From the NCBI GenBank assembly GCA_964007475.1, contig OZ023274.1, positions 30,745,250 through 30,809,249 of the forward strand: a stretch of 64,000 nt of DNA, in the 5' to 3' direction. Source of the stretch: Hybos culiciformis (taxonomy: Eukaryota; Arthropoda; Insecta; Diptera; Hybotidae). This document shows, in pieces, positions 22,926 to 34,553 of this stretch. The notes below the pieces were generated by a model. That model searched no databases, had not been told where the DNA came from, and worked only from the letters and a program-made list of their open reading frames with translations. Each line of letters starts with the position of its first letter. Positions within the stretch are counted from its first letter, which is position 1. Position numbers and translations under genes: made by a program.

Positions 22926-25900
22926 ATATCCCAAAACGGATCATAACATATTTACATTATGCAATAACATTAAATTAATAATAATAATTTTGTAATTATA
23001 AATTTTTTACCAATTTTGTATCTTTGCTGGATATTTTAAGTACTAGTTAGGACAGCAAGCTATACTCTTCGAATATTAAACTTTAAAACCAACAATCACA
23101 ATATTATTATAAACCCTCTGGCGCCACTTCATCAAAGTAAGATATTAAATTTAAAAATAAAAGCAAATTTCAAGTTTTTAAAATGCATCTTTGATGATGA
23201 GAATCACTTTATTTTTCGAACCAATTAATGTTGCTTTTTTTTCTGTTATGATAAATCCATTATTATTAAAAAAAAAATGAATCATTTCAAAAACGAAGTG
23301 AATTTTCATCCAATTCTTTTTTTTTTCGTCATTTCAATGTTTTCTTTATTATTTTTAATAATAATACTTTTATCATGTTTCAACATAAAAACAAGGGTGC
23401 AATTGAATGTGAAAAATAACTTCAGAAAAAAAAAATAAAAAAAAATAAGTGTATTTTCGAGCAAAAAAAAAAAAAATAACAATAATAAAAAACATATGCT
23501 GGTGAGATATGTCATTAGATGTATTCCTTTTAGAGGCAAAAGGAAGAAAATATTGATAAAAATTAAATTATATATTTACAACTAAATAAAAATTAGCTGG
23601 ATTCAATAAAAGGATCTTATTGTACATCTAAACAAGTATAAGGTCGAAATCGAGTTAAAAAACCGATATTTTCAAATTATTATATATTTCGACTGATGAA
23701 AACGACTCAGATTTCAATTATTACTTACGTTCTTATTGCATTCAAAAAATGGGATTCCAAAGCTCCGTGGGAAATTTTCATATAAAATACATAAATTTTT
23801 CATTTTTAAAAACTGAATTTTTTTTTCCTATATGACTTTTATTTTTTTTTTGTATCTTTGTTCCTTTGAGAAGATTTTTGTCAAAAAGAAAAATAATAAT
23901 AATAATAATGTAACCTATATGTATATGAAAAATGTACAAAATAAAGGACATTATAATGAAGTCATAAATTTTCTTTTCACCTGCTGCTTTTAACACTTTT
24001 TCTTTTTTTTGGAAAAAGTGTTTTAAATATTGTTGAGCATTATAAATCTCTTATGTATTATATATATATATATATATAATATTTTTTCCTATTTCATTTT
24101 TGGGATAAGCATATGGAAAAGACTTTATTTTAGTACAAATCAAGGATATAAAATGAAAATTATGACATTGAAAGCAAAATAAAATATCTTAAAACGCGAA
24201 ATCGCACTTTTCTACATATATGTATAATTTTACAGCCAGTTTTACGTATGTACGAAGTACTTAAATTATGTTTTTTAAACTTTTTATGATTATTTTTTTT
24301 GGTTATTTTTTTTTTTTTGAAAGATATGAAAATTAATGAAAATTGTGGTTAAAAGTATTTATGACCAATCAGAATTTATTTTTAGCGACAATAATCGATT
24401 TTGTTTTTTGTGGTACAGAAAGGTTGGGTATATTATATACATAAAGAATATTCGGGTTATGTACTGCTGGGTAAGCAATATATTAATTTTTTTTTTAAAA
24501 CTAAAATAATTTATCGAGGATACTGAAATAAAATCGAACTTATTTAGAAGGTTATAAAATTATTTCCAAACCATTTGAACTATCTTTAATGTACCGTATA
24601 GTTAATTTATGCTTAAATACCGCCAGATCCTCCAGCTTAAGAATATTCGAGAGTTTCATATTAAAAGAGATTATAACACATACATAAATAAGTTTAAAGA
24701 AAGCGCAAGGAAGTCTTCTGATAAATAATTTTTCTTTTCCTGATTTTTTAAATGAGAAAAATAAAAAAAATAATATAAAATATATCGAAAATCGGGAAAA
24801 CCAAATTTTATATATTTGTTTAGATAGATAATGTTTTTTTATTGACAGGTTTTTATTATATGGATTTAAATATGAAATTATTCTGAAAATATTTTCGAAT
24901 AAAAATTTTATTTTAAAAAAAGTAAGAAAAAAAACTTTATAGGATCTGTAACTTATATATACATTATACATATAATATATCTTAAGGTTTAAAAAAGTTA
25001 AAGAAATAGAAAAAAAAAATCTTAAATTGGCATATTTCTAGATACTGTCGAATAAAAAATAAAACCTAAATTAAATGTCTAAAAGTTTTAAATTTGCCAC
25101 AAAAATATATTAAAAAAAAAAGAATTTTTTTTTTTTGCGTCTAAGTAATAAAAAATTATATATAGAAATTCGTTTCACGAAGAAAAATATTGAAGGAACT
25201 GCAAAGTGAATATCAAGCAGGCCAAAAGAGAAAAACAACAACAAACAAAAAATTCAGAAAGAAAAGTATCCTAATAAAATATAAGAAAGAATGAAAAAAA
25301 AAGATACTTTTTTTTTTGTTTTTTTGCGCTTATTTGGAGTGTAAACGAGCTTGATACCTTTATCTTTTAAATCGCAAGAAAAACAAAAATCACAAAAAAA
25401 AAACACAAAAAAAAAAACAAAAGAGAACTAGCAGAGGAGGCACATGATAATTTTATTATTCAAAAAGCATTTCACAAATATCAAAAAGTTTGCCAAACAA
25501 ATGGGTGTTTTTATCCACTCGAAAAAATTTATCTAAAAACCTATTTAAATATATAAAAGGAAATAAAAGAAAAAAAATATATATAAAAATAAAAATTGCA
25601 CAAATAATAAAAAAAAAAAAAAAAGTAACAAAAAAAAGAAACCAATTTTTAGACACATTCTTATTATGAAAAAGAATTGTTTTTTTTTTTATTATTATTA
25701 TTTATTTAATCGAATGGAATTTAACTAAAGAGAAGTTCATACTAAATAGAAACTTAGATGTGTAATATGACTTCAAAAACTATAAATATAGATATACGTA
25801 TTTATAGAAGTATATATAGATAGTATATGTTTCACTATTTAATTATAGATTCTCGCAGTCTCGAGAAAAATTAAACGTTCATTCGCAAGAAGAATAAACA

Positions 25901-28899
25901 GACAATATTATTAAAAACTGCAAAAATGATGAATTTTTAAAAAATTTCATAATCTATGTACAATTCTACATATTTATGTATATGAAGTAGTGACGTATGA
26001 CCGAACATACGTAAATTTATTCAGGTATCACGACGAACTTCAAAACACCCCAATTTTCTTTTTTGCAAAATTTAAAATTAAAAATATAATTTCAATAAAT
26101 CTAGAACGAAACAACGTTTCCGGGGATTCAATAGTTTATTATGAGAATAAGACAAATTGCATGCTCATTGCAACAACGCCAACCATATTTAAATTCAGGA
26201 TATTGTTAGGAATTTCAGCCAAATAGGAAAAAAAATTATCATTCTCATCATAAAAAATCTCAGCTGAACTGATCTGTGCAGACGAATGATCTTCATAATT
26301 TGCTGCCTTTTTGAAACTTCTTCTAGTTATAAGAGAAATTGACAGAAATGAGATTATTTCTTTAACAGATTTTACTGCATGTAGGTGAATCGTGCATCCT
26401 TTCGAATTTTTTTTTTAAGTATTAAAGTTTTAAATAAAATTATTATTATTATTATTTTATTCTTTGTTTTTTTTTTTCCAAGATTGCAATTTTTGTCGAC
26501 AAGAAAGCAAAAACAATGCAAAACTAACTATTAAAGAGGAGAAAGAAAAAAAATTAAAGTAAAGTAAAAAGTTCTTTAAACATTTTCCCTCATTATTGCT
26601 AACAAAACTTTTAAATGTTGATTAAGCAATAAAAATTTAATAAAAAAAAAGGATTTTTTTTTTTCATGAGGATTGTTGAAATAATTTTCACAGTTTAGAA
26701 AAAAAATTATTATAAATGTAATGAATTATATAGAGGACAAGCTAAATGAAATTGAGAGTAATATAAAATTAATTGTATTACAATATTTTTCCAATTAAAA
26801 TAATGATCGAAATATAAAAATTTTCCCCTATTTAAATTTTAATTCTTTAACCCCAGAAATTGCTGCAGTGTTCGTATTTTCAAAGTTTTCAAATTATTAT
26901 TATTTAATTTTTTTTTAAAGAACTTCCAAACCAAACTTTAAAATTATTTCAATTTCAATCTTTTAGTAAAACTTTTATTTTTTTTAATTAAATTTTATTT
27001 TCTTTTAATTTTCAATTTCAACAAAATAAAACCATATTTTTATTTAATTTGAAATTCAAAATTAAAAAAACAATTTTTCGAAGTTAAAGTATTTTTAATT
27101 TTTTCTTTACAATTTTTGGAATTAAAAAAGTTGAGTTTTCTTTTAAAACCTTTTGGGAAACCCACTAAGAGCTTATAAGCTTACATAATATTTTCTACAA
27201 AGTAGAATATATTGTTTCCGGATAGTGAGCGGTGCTTGGATAGTTCTTGGATTGTTTTAGAATTATCGCACACAATTTTTGTCGGAATAGCTATTAATAA
27301 CTTTAGTTTCTGTATAAAATATAAACTAAAACTCTGATGTTTCCTAGTGTTATATAGTTATATAGTTGTTTCCTAGTGTTATATTGTTGTTAGTTGTGTT
27401 GATGAATAAATTTTAAGAATTTAGAAAAAAAAGCGGCAAAAATACTACATAGGAAAAAATTAATTAGCTTTACATTTATTTTATTTTGGTGCCACCACCA
27501 CCCGTTCAAAAAGCTGAAGTGGTTAAAAAAAAAAAAGAATCTAAAAAAAAAAGATATTCTAATTATTTATATAAAAGTATTTTAGAAAAACTTTTAAACT
27601 AATTTTAAAATTGCTTTTCATAAGTGCACACACATAATATTATAATATTTAATTATGTTTTATAGTGCTACATATGTAAACTTAAAGTGGTTAAGTGGTG
27701 AAAATAATTAGATTAAGAATGAATTAAATGTTTTATATAATAATATATAAATACGAAGTTGTAATATTCATTATGTGAGTTTTGTGTACAAGTACATTTT
27801 AATATTTTTAAATAAATAAGACATTCTTATGAAATTGTAATTAATTAATATATATATATGTAAGGTAGAATTCCCTTTTTCTAAAATAAAATATACAGAA
27901 ATTAAATAAAAAAATTAAATGAAAATGATATCATTTAAATATAAGTATTAGTTTTGAACATTTTGTTTATACGGATAGATTAGTATAATAAAACAAAGCG
28001 TTCCTTTATAGTTGTAAATAAAGTTATGAATTAAATATATATATAAATTTTACGTAAAGACGAGAAAGAATATTATAACAAAACCTGACTTTTATATCCC
28101 CCAAAGCTTGGCTTAAAATTACTAATATATACCATTCAACATCAGATCTCACATAAAAGAAAGGAAAATTTAAATTAAAAAAGAAAAAAACTATATGTAT
28201 TTGAAATAATTTATTATTTGAAATAATAAAAGATTAAAGTATCATCAATATTATGCGTCATAGTACTAATTATACGAAATCTTTTCATAGGTTGTTATTT
28301 ATTCAAATATTTTATGTGTGTATAATCCAAAGATAACTCATTATAGAAATATATATAATATACAATATTATAGTTATGCAATTCTAATTATATTTAAAAT
28401 TTTCTGCATCTAATCAAATATATTATTAATAAATATGTATATAATTACAACAATGTTTTAGATTTTCGTAAATTTATATATTTATGTGTTCTTATAATTA
28501 TAAATATATTTTCATAATAATTTATACTGGTTAAATCCCTTAAAGATTCATATATTATTTTATACAAGTGCAGTTATATAGAATATATAGAATCTATTTT
28601 GTCGTATACAAGTCTAATGACATTAAAATTGCAAATAAATAATGTGTTCTAACAATTTAATTTTGTAAATGAAATCCTTACAAACGAATTATATGGACAT
28701 TTTAGATATTTTATTATTAACAAATGATATCAGATTTGAAATCATCATTAATATTCAATTATTTTTCTGTACTTGTCATATTCGTCTGAGCAAATAAATC
28801 ATAATTTTGAATGAATTCTCGTAAAGGAAAAAAAAAAAAAAAAAAAAAACTAAATATTTTATATTTTAAATTAATTTCTTTAATAATTATAACTATTCG
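22926..28899. other. 6-kb gene-free AT-rich stretch
   Basis: No splice-supported exon, RNA gene or MITE with paired ends was found. It contains T/A runs, a (TA)n run near 24060-24080 and a short direct repeat GTTTCCTAGTGTTATAT at 27340-27385. It could be an intron or UTR of an unseen gene. Confidence 0.45.
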
Positions 28900-28903
28900 T
28901 TTA

Positions 28904-29386
28904 AGCCCGGGTGTCGTTAGAACATAATTTAGCAACAGAAAAATTTATTCTGCTACTGAAATTCTGATCAGAATCTCATGAGATTTCTGCCTTTAAAACA
29001 GAAACAGAATCGGAATCAGGATCAGGAACTTTGAAATTTGTGCTCGAAAATACTTGGTACTTGTTATCATTGAACGATTTACTTGTCATTATAATTTGAA
29101 AAATTATGGAAAATTACAGTGCCGACGGAAAGTTGAAATAAATCGCGCAATTGCGACTTTCAATTCGTCCTCAACAAAAAGAACAAAGACAAAAAAAAAT
29201 TAAATTAAATTCAATTGACATTCTGGCAACAGAAACAGAAAATAACCTCGTTTGAGTTTATTCAAATTCTGTGGACAGAATGAATTTATCTGTCGCTAAA
29301 TTCTGTTGTAAAATTCTGTCGCAGAATAAATTCTGTTCAAATTTATGGGATTCTGTTGCTAAATTCTGTTTTAACGACATCCCGGC
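28904..29386. mobile_element. 483-bp MITE with TTTA flanks
   Basis: The left end AGCCCGGGTGTCGTTAGAAC and the complement of the right end (GCCGGGATGTCGTTAAAAC) match with one indel and run on through TTTAGCAACAGAA. TTTA occurs on both sides (28900-28903, 29387-29390). The interior is rich in AATTCTGT words. Its right end is duplicated 346 bp downstream. Confidence 0.75.
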
Positions 29387-30791
29387 TTTAGTAGCATAAA
29401 GTTAATTATATAAAGAACTCAAAGTTTTTGAACTATAGTTATATAAAATAAAAAATAAAAAAATTTCATTGGTACTGATAAATAATATTTATACAAAATG
29501 GGCCTATATACTAGAGATTAACAAAACTTGGAAGCACCTGGGTAATTATTTACACTGGGATTATCATATACAGTTAATGAATGCCCATAAAAATTATATT
29601 TTAAATACATACAAAATTATATTTTATTTTTTAAATACAAAATTCCGTATTTTTAAGATAAAATTGCTGTATCCCAAAATTCAAATGTATGGGATTCTGT
29701 TGCTAAATTCTGTTTTAACGACATCCCGGCTTCAATAGCATAAAGTTAATTATATTAAGAACTCAAAGTTTTTGAACTGAATAGTTATAAAATAAAAAAT
29801 AAAAAAATTTCATTCGTACTGATATATAATATTTATACAAAATAGGCCTATATATATTAGAGATTAACCAAACTTGGAAGCACCTTGGTAATTTACATTG
29901 GGATTACCACTGACTTCTATATAAAGACTACACATAGAAATTTTTATCTGTCAAATGGTTCGACCAAAATAAATGTACACTGTAGGAAAAACTTATTACT
30001 TTTTAAAAAAAAATTAAAATTTTGTAATATGAAAAATATAAATAATTTTAAAAACAGAAATACCTATAATTTACAAAAAAAAAAAAGAGGAAGAAGGTAA
30101 ACTAATTAAACTTAAAGCATCAGCGATAGATTGGCGGCTTTGTATCAAAAATAATAATAAAAAAACTAAAAGCCTTCAAAATGACCAATTATGAATAAAA
30201 CAACATTTAAACAATGAAAATAAAATTTTGTTCGAATTCACGAATGTCATAACCGCGAAATTTTTTTGTCATAACCGCGAAATAAAAAATAAAAGTATCA
30301 TAACCGCGAAAAATGTCTTATATTTTTTTTTGTCATAACCGCGAAAAAATATGGCAAAAAATTGAAAAAATTTCGTTTAGCGGTTATAACAAAAAATTTT
30401 GTTATAACCGCGAAACACAAAAATTCGATTTTTATCATTTCGCGGTTATAACAAAATTTTTTGTTATAACCGCGAAAAACTTAACAATTTTTTTGTCATA
30501 ACCGCGAATTCGCAATTTATACTTACATGTCAAATGGATAATCCTTGTTTTTCGTATAAAAAAAATGATTTTTAAAAATAAAAATAAATTTTTCATACAA
30601 AAATTTGATTTTTGTATGAAAAGCTTATTCGACCTTAATACATAGACAAATTTGATGTTTCGTCTTTTATATAGAGAAGTCAGTGGATTATCAGTTAATG
30701 AATGCCAATAAAAATAATATTTTAAATACAAAATTATATTTTAAATACAAAATTCCGTATTTTTAAGAAAAAATTACTGTATCCCAAAATA
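29336..30791. repeat. Interleaved segmental duplication A-B-A'-B'
   Basis: Block A (about 29336-29570, including the right end of the 28904 element) recurs as A' (about 29679-29912) with a few percent differences. Block B (about 29571-29681, beginning CAGTTAATGAATGCCCATAA) recurs as B' (about 30691-30791). B' is separated from A' by the GCGGTTAT-rich block. Confidence 0.85.
30245..30520. repeat. CATAACCGCGAAA repeat cluster
   Basis: About nine copies of ATAACCGCGAA, mostly direct with at least two inverted (GCGGTTATAAC near 30379 and 30442), spaced by A/T runs. GTCATAACCGCGAAT lies near each boundary in the same orientation. It resembles subterminal repeats of a foldback transposon. No protein is indicated. 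Confidence 0.8.
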
Positions 30792-31075
30792 CTGTATTGT
30801 GTGGACAAAATGTTGTATCCTAAAATACTGTATTCCAAAGCACTGAAACCGAAAATGCTGTATTCAAAAATAATTAAAACTTTAAGTCTTAAGGGTGTCG
30901 CAAGGTTAAAACATAACGTTAATTGACTTTACAGACAGAAAATCAATTGACTTTACGCTGTGATCCCAACATATAGTTTAAACCAAACATTATTTCTCTA
31001 TAAAGTGTCTTTACAGTATTTTGTCTTTACAGTATTTTGTCCGTACAGTATTTCAGTATACAGTATCCAAAAAAA
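30775..31075. repeat. Inverted clusters of TACTGTAT / ATACAGTA words
   Basis: The left part has repeated AAATACTGTATT or AATGCTGTATTC; the right part has TACAGTATTTTGTC three times. The clusters face each other across about 170 bp, which suggests another small foldback element. Confidence 0.6.
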
Positions 31076-31602
31076 AATCAATCTACAAAATTAAAAAAAA
31101 AATAAAAACAGTCTAATTAGGAAAAAATTAAACCATAATACAAATATTATTTTGGTTGATTTTTAAGTCGCATTACTGCGGCTAATAATCTTTCATTTAT
31201 AGATACTAAAGTCGGAGTAAAAGAAAACTTATTTCTTTTTCCTTTCCCATCGGCCCAAGGAGCTTAAAATGTTTGGTAGAAATATAATAAATAAGCTAAG
31301 TTATGCATTAGTTTCTGAAAAAATATACAAGTCTCTATACAATATACGTATAATAGATCTATACTTCTAATGATGTATTTTTTCTATACAAAAAATTTCT
31401 GTAATTTTTTGAATAGAAAATTGAAAACCATATAATTTTGACGACTATTTTTTTTCATATTTCAAGGGGTTTTTAGTAAAGTTTCCTTTCTTCCAATAAT
31501 CATTAAAGAAAACATTTTTAGTTTATATTATTTCCAGTTTTTTTTTGGTTTACTGAAAAGTTGTTCGAGTTATCAATTAAATTCTTGGAAGGTACGAATA
31601 TA

Positions 31603-31860
31603 GTAGATTACAATACATGTTATGAAAATTTGTTATTCTTGCGAGTTTTGTATACACACAAAAAAATAGACACGAGTCACTATATTGACGAGTGTCTATA
31701 TGTTTGTGTGTATACAAAACGAGCTGTATAACAAATTTGATTAACATGTATTGTATACTGCTTTAATGTGCATGTGAGAGGGAGTTGAAAACAATACATT
31801 TATAATGAAAAAAATAAACAAAAAAGTTCAAAATGAAGCAAGGAAATAAAATTTAATAAG
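31603..31860 (+). repeat. Local repeat family, copy 2 (truncated)
   Basis: Begins TAGTAGATTACAATACATGT. It contains the foldback GAGTGTCTATATGTTTGTGT with GAGCTGTATAACAAATTTGA, then GTGCATGTGAGAGGGAGTTG, and stops shortly after GTTCAAAATGAAG. The 3' part present in the other copies is missing. Confidence 0.8.
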
Positions 31861-31897
31861 GAAGTTTATTTATTTATCGAAATGATTTCAAACCGGA

Positions 31898-32041
31898 AGA
31901 TTCCTAAAATATTAAAAAAAAAATTAGTAATTTTTCCAAAAAAAAATTATTCATTTTTTTTTGCAAAAAAAAAAATCGAATAATTTTTTTTTTAGAAAAA
32001 TTACTAATTTTTTTTTTATTATTTTAGGAACTAATGGTCTT
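31898..32041. repeat. Long A/T-rich palindrome
   Basis: GGAAGATTCCTAAAATATTA is matched by the complement of TTATTTTAGGAACTAATGGTCTTC. The arms run inward through AAAATTAGTAATTTTTC. Hairpin arm length is about 60 bp. Confidence 0.7.
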
Positions 32042-32387
32042 CTTAAATTTTATTTAATTTTATTTTTAATTATTTTAATTTTATTATTATAATTAAAAAT
32101 AAAATCAAATAATAATTATATAATTATAATTTATATTTACAATAAATAATCTCCTTGTTGCTGCCATTTTCCTCGTTTGTTGATAAAAGAAAAAAAAATT
32201 CTTACTTGACATTTGACAATCACATCAAACTTTATAATGACAACAAAGATATTTTCAGGGTTACCATTGTTCTTTTTTTATTCATTTTGTTTTTTTGAAT
32301 GAAAATAAGTGCAATTTTTGAAGTGTGGTTTAAATTTTTGTACTAAATAAAATCCAACCACACTCGTTTAAGAATTTAGTAGTAGAG

Positions 32388-32915
32388 GTTCGAAGATCCT
32401 TTAAAAATAGTAGATTGAAACACATGTTAAGAAAATTCATCGACTGATCGACTGGCCGCTTTTTAGAAAAAAAAAAAAAGCCGCGTATTTTTTTATTGGT
32501 TTTTTTTTTTTTTTTTTTGTTTGCTCAGAGGGAAAATATAGATTAGCTCAGAGGAAAAATTTAGATTTTAGCATTATAAACTAAGCTTTGTTTGACATGA
32601 TGCATGTGAGAGGTATACATTTGCAATTTTTTTTTTTTTTTTTGGTATTTGTCTGTATTGAAATATTGTGAGTGTGAGTGATATTATTTTTGTTTATAGT
32701 ATTACGCAGTTCAAAATGAAGAATGTAAATACAATATAGAGCAATGTAAATAGAATTTACATCACAGGGAAATGTAAATACAATTTACATTTCCCTATAA
32801 TTGCATGTGTATTGATGCATGTAATGGACCATTTACCGAGCTAAATTTGCGAATGTAAATACAACTTACCGAAGACATGCGCATTAAAATTATTATCAAT
32901 TAAAACATATGAACA
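32388..32915 (+). repeat. Local repeat family, copy 3 (internally rearranged)
   Basis: Starts TAGTAGATTGAAACACATGT, then switches to unrelated T-rich sequence. It resumes at about 32597 with GATGCATGTGAGAGGT and runs through GTTCAAAATGAAGAATGTAA to TTACCGAAGACATGCGCATT. It carries an extra inverted AATGTAAATACAATTTACAT near 32760. Confidence 0.75.
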
Positions 32916-33309
32916 ATGTTTGTACATTTTCACTAAAATATTTAAGACAGTAATATATTTTTTGAATAATATTAGATGCTTACCTTTCCAGAGAAACTAA
33001 TCTTAGGAATATTGTTGGTTAAGATTTTTCTCGTAGAGTTGTACAACTAAAGGAAAAGCAAGCATCTTCAAAACGGTACATACAGCATAATTATTTTTGA
33101 GGACGTCGAAATTCTGGTTATCGAGAATTTTTATATTAAATATCCAAATTATTTTTTTTGAACCTTTTTAATTTTTTTCAAATAATTTTTTATGTGAATT
33201 ATTTTATTTTTTCCGGAAACTAATAGAAAAAAACGAAAAATTGAAAACCATATGTTTTTAAAAATTACTGAATTTGACAACCACAATTAGAAGTATAGAT
33301 TTATTATGT

Positions 33310-34181
33310 CAAAGCAACGTAAACTACTAGCAGTGCTGTGTCAAATTATGTTTGTGTAAGTAGGTACCTGTCAAACACGATTTTTTATATAAATTGTATG
33401 GAAAAATGCAAAATAGCTATAGGTTTACGAATAAATCTATAAAATTATAACATTTAATAAAAACTTAAGAATATCACAAGTAAGTATGTTATTCTTTAAT
33501 AAATTTAAAATAATTTGTAATATTTTTTTAGATAAATTAGTCAACAGTTTTAATTAAAAAATTAAAATTTTACAGAAACAAGAAAAATCCTATTGGAAAT
33601 TGAATTGATCAATAGTAAACTTTTAAATCAGTCATTCATTGTTATTTAATTAAGGTACAAATTTATTTATATAATTAATTTTTAATTATACTTTATTTTG
33701 TTTTTACTACTTTATTTGTTTTTTGAAATAAAATTTACAAAATCTTATTGGTTTTTTTTGTTCAAATTTTATTAGTTTCAAGAAAAATGGTAGAAAATGT
33801 TGTGTTCCTGGTTGTAATACTAACTTAAATCCGAGTAAAAATGGAAAAAACTGACAGCCAGAGAACATGTTTTAAGTTCCCAAGAGAAGAAAATTTGATT
33901 GAGAAGTGGCTTATTTGATTGAAGTGGCTTATTACGTTAAGTTTTTACGGTTTTTACTTGAGTTCCTAATTTTTGAACTATAATACATCTTAAAATTTAT
34001 TTCTTGAAATAAATATTTTTAAATCATTCATTTTACTTTTTTCCAAACATTTTTTTTCTTAGTTTATAAATAAGGAAACTCTTCTCCGGACCTTTTCCAA
34101 AAATTATCAAATTATTTTGACAGGTACCTTTATTGACATTTGTTTTTTGACACAGCACTGCTAGGAGTTTACGTTGCTTTG
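33310..34181. mobile_element. 872-bp inverted-repeat transposon with THAP remnant
   Basis: CAAAGCAACGTAAACTACTA at the left and the complement of the right end (CAAAGCAACGTAAACTCCTA) match over about 35 bp. Matching resumes further in with AGGTACCTGTCAAA. ATTATGT flanks both sides (33303-33309 and 34182-34188). The internal THAP-like fragment and CA..TG ends suggest a P-superfamily or other THAP-bearing transposon. The 7-bp rather than 8-bp flank leaves the family open. Confidence 0.8.
33786..33918 (+). pseudogene. Frameshifted THAP zinc-finger fragment
   Basis: One frame reads RKCCVPGCNTN (33792-33824) and then reaches a stop. A second frame reads TCFKFPREENLIEKWL (33865-33912). Together they match the start of a THAP domain (C-x-x-x-C, then F.FP....L..W). 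The frame change and stops show it is dead. The C-terminal half and the catalytic region of a transposase are absent. Confidence 0.7.
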
Positions 34182-34239
34182 ATTATGTATAATTATCTAT
34201 ACACCATATCCATATGCTTATTACATTTACTGAACTACA

Positions 34240-34345
34240 TAGCAAAATGACATTTGTCCGCGTTTCGAAATGTCATTTTGCATAAATGTCATTTTGCAAA
34301 AATTTGTAAATTCAATTGCGAACAAATGTCATTTTACAAAAAGAC
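34240..34345. repeat. Short ATGTCATTTTGCA repeats beside the gap
   Basis: Three direct copies of AATGTCATTTT(G/A)CA and one inverted AAAATGACATTTG lie next to the N run. This probably is a repeat array that broke the assembly. Confidence 0.7.
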
Positions 34346-34353
34346 ATTGATCT

Positions 34354-34553
34354 NNNNNNNNNNNNNNNNNNNNNNNNNNNNNNNNNNNNNNNNNNNNNNN
34401 NNNNNNNNNNNNNNNNNNNNNNNNNNNNNNNNNNNNNNNNNNNNNNNNNNNNNNNNNNNNNNNNNNNNNNNNNNNNNNNNNNNNNNNNNNNNNNNNNNNN
34501 NNNNNNNNNNNNNNNNNNNNNNNNNNNNNNNNNNNNNNNNNNNNNNNNNNNNN
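34354..34553. other. Assembly gap of 200 Ns
   Basis: Exactly 200 unknown bases. Round-number runs are normally placeholders, so the true length is unknown. Open frames spanning it are meaningless. Confidence 0.98.

Noticed and set aside
24552..24971. 139-codon minus-strand frame
   Set aside because: Composition matches A/T-run noise (Phe, Ile, Lys, Leu), with no domain and no flanking splice sites.
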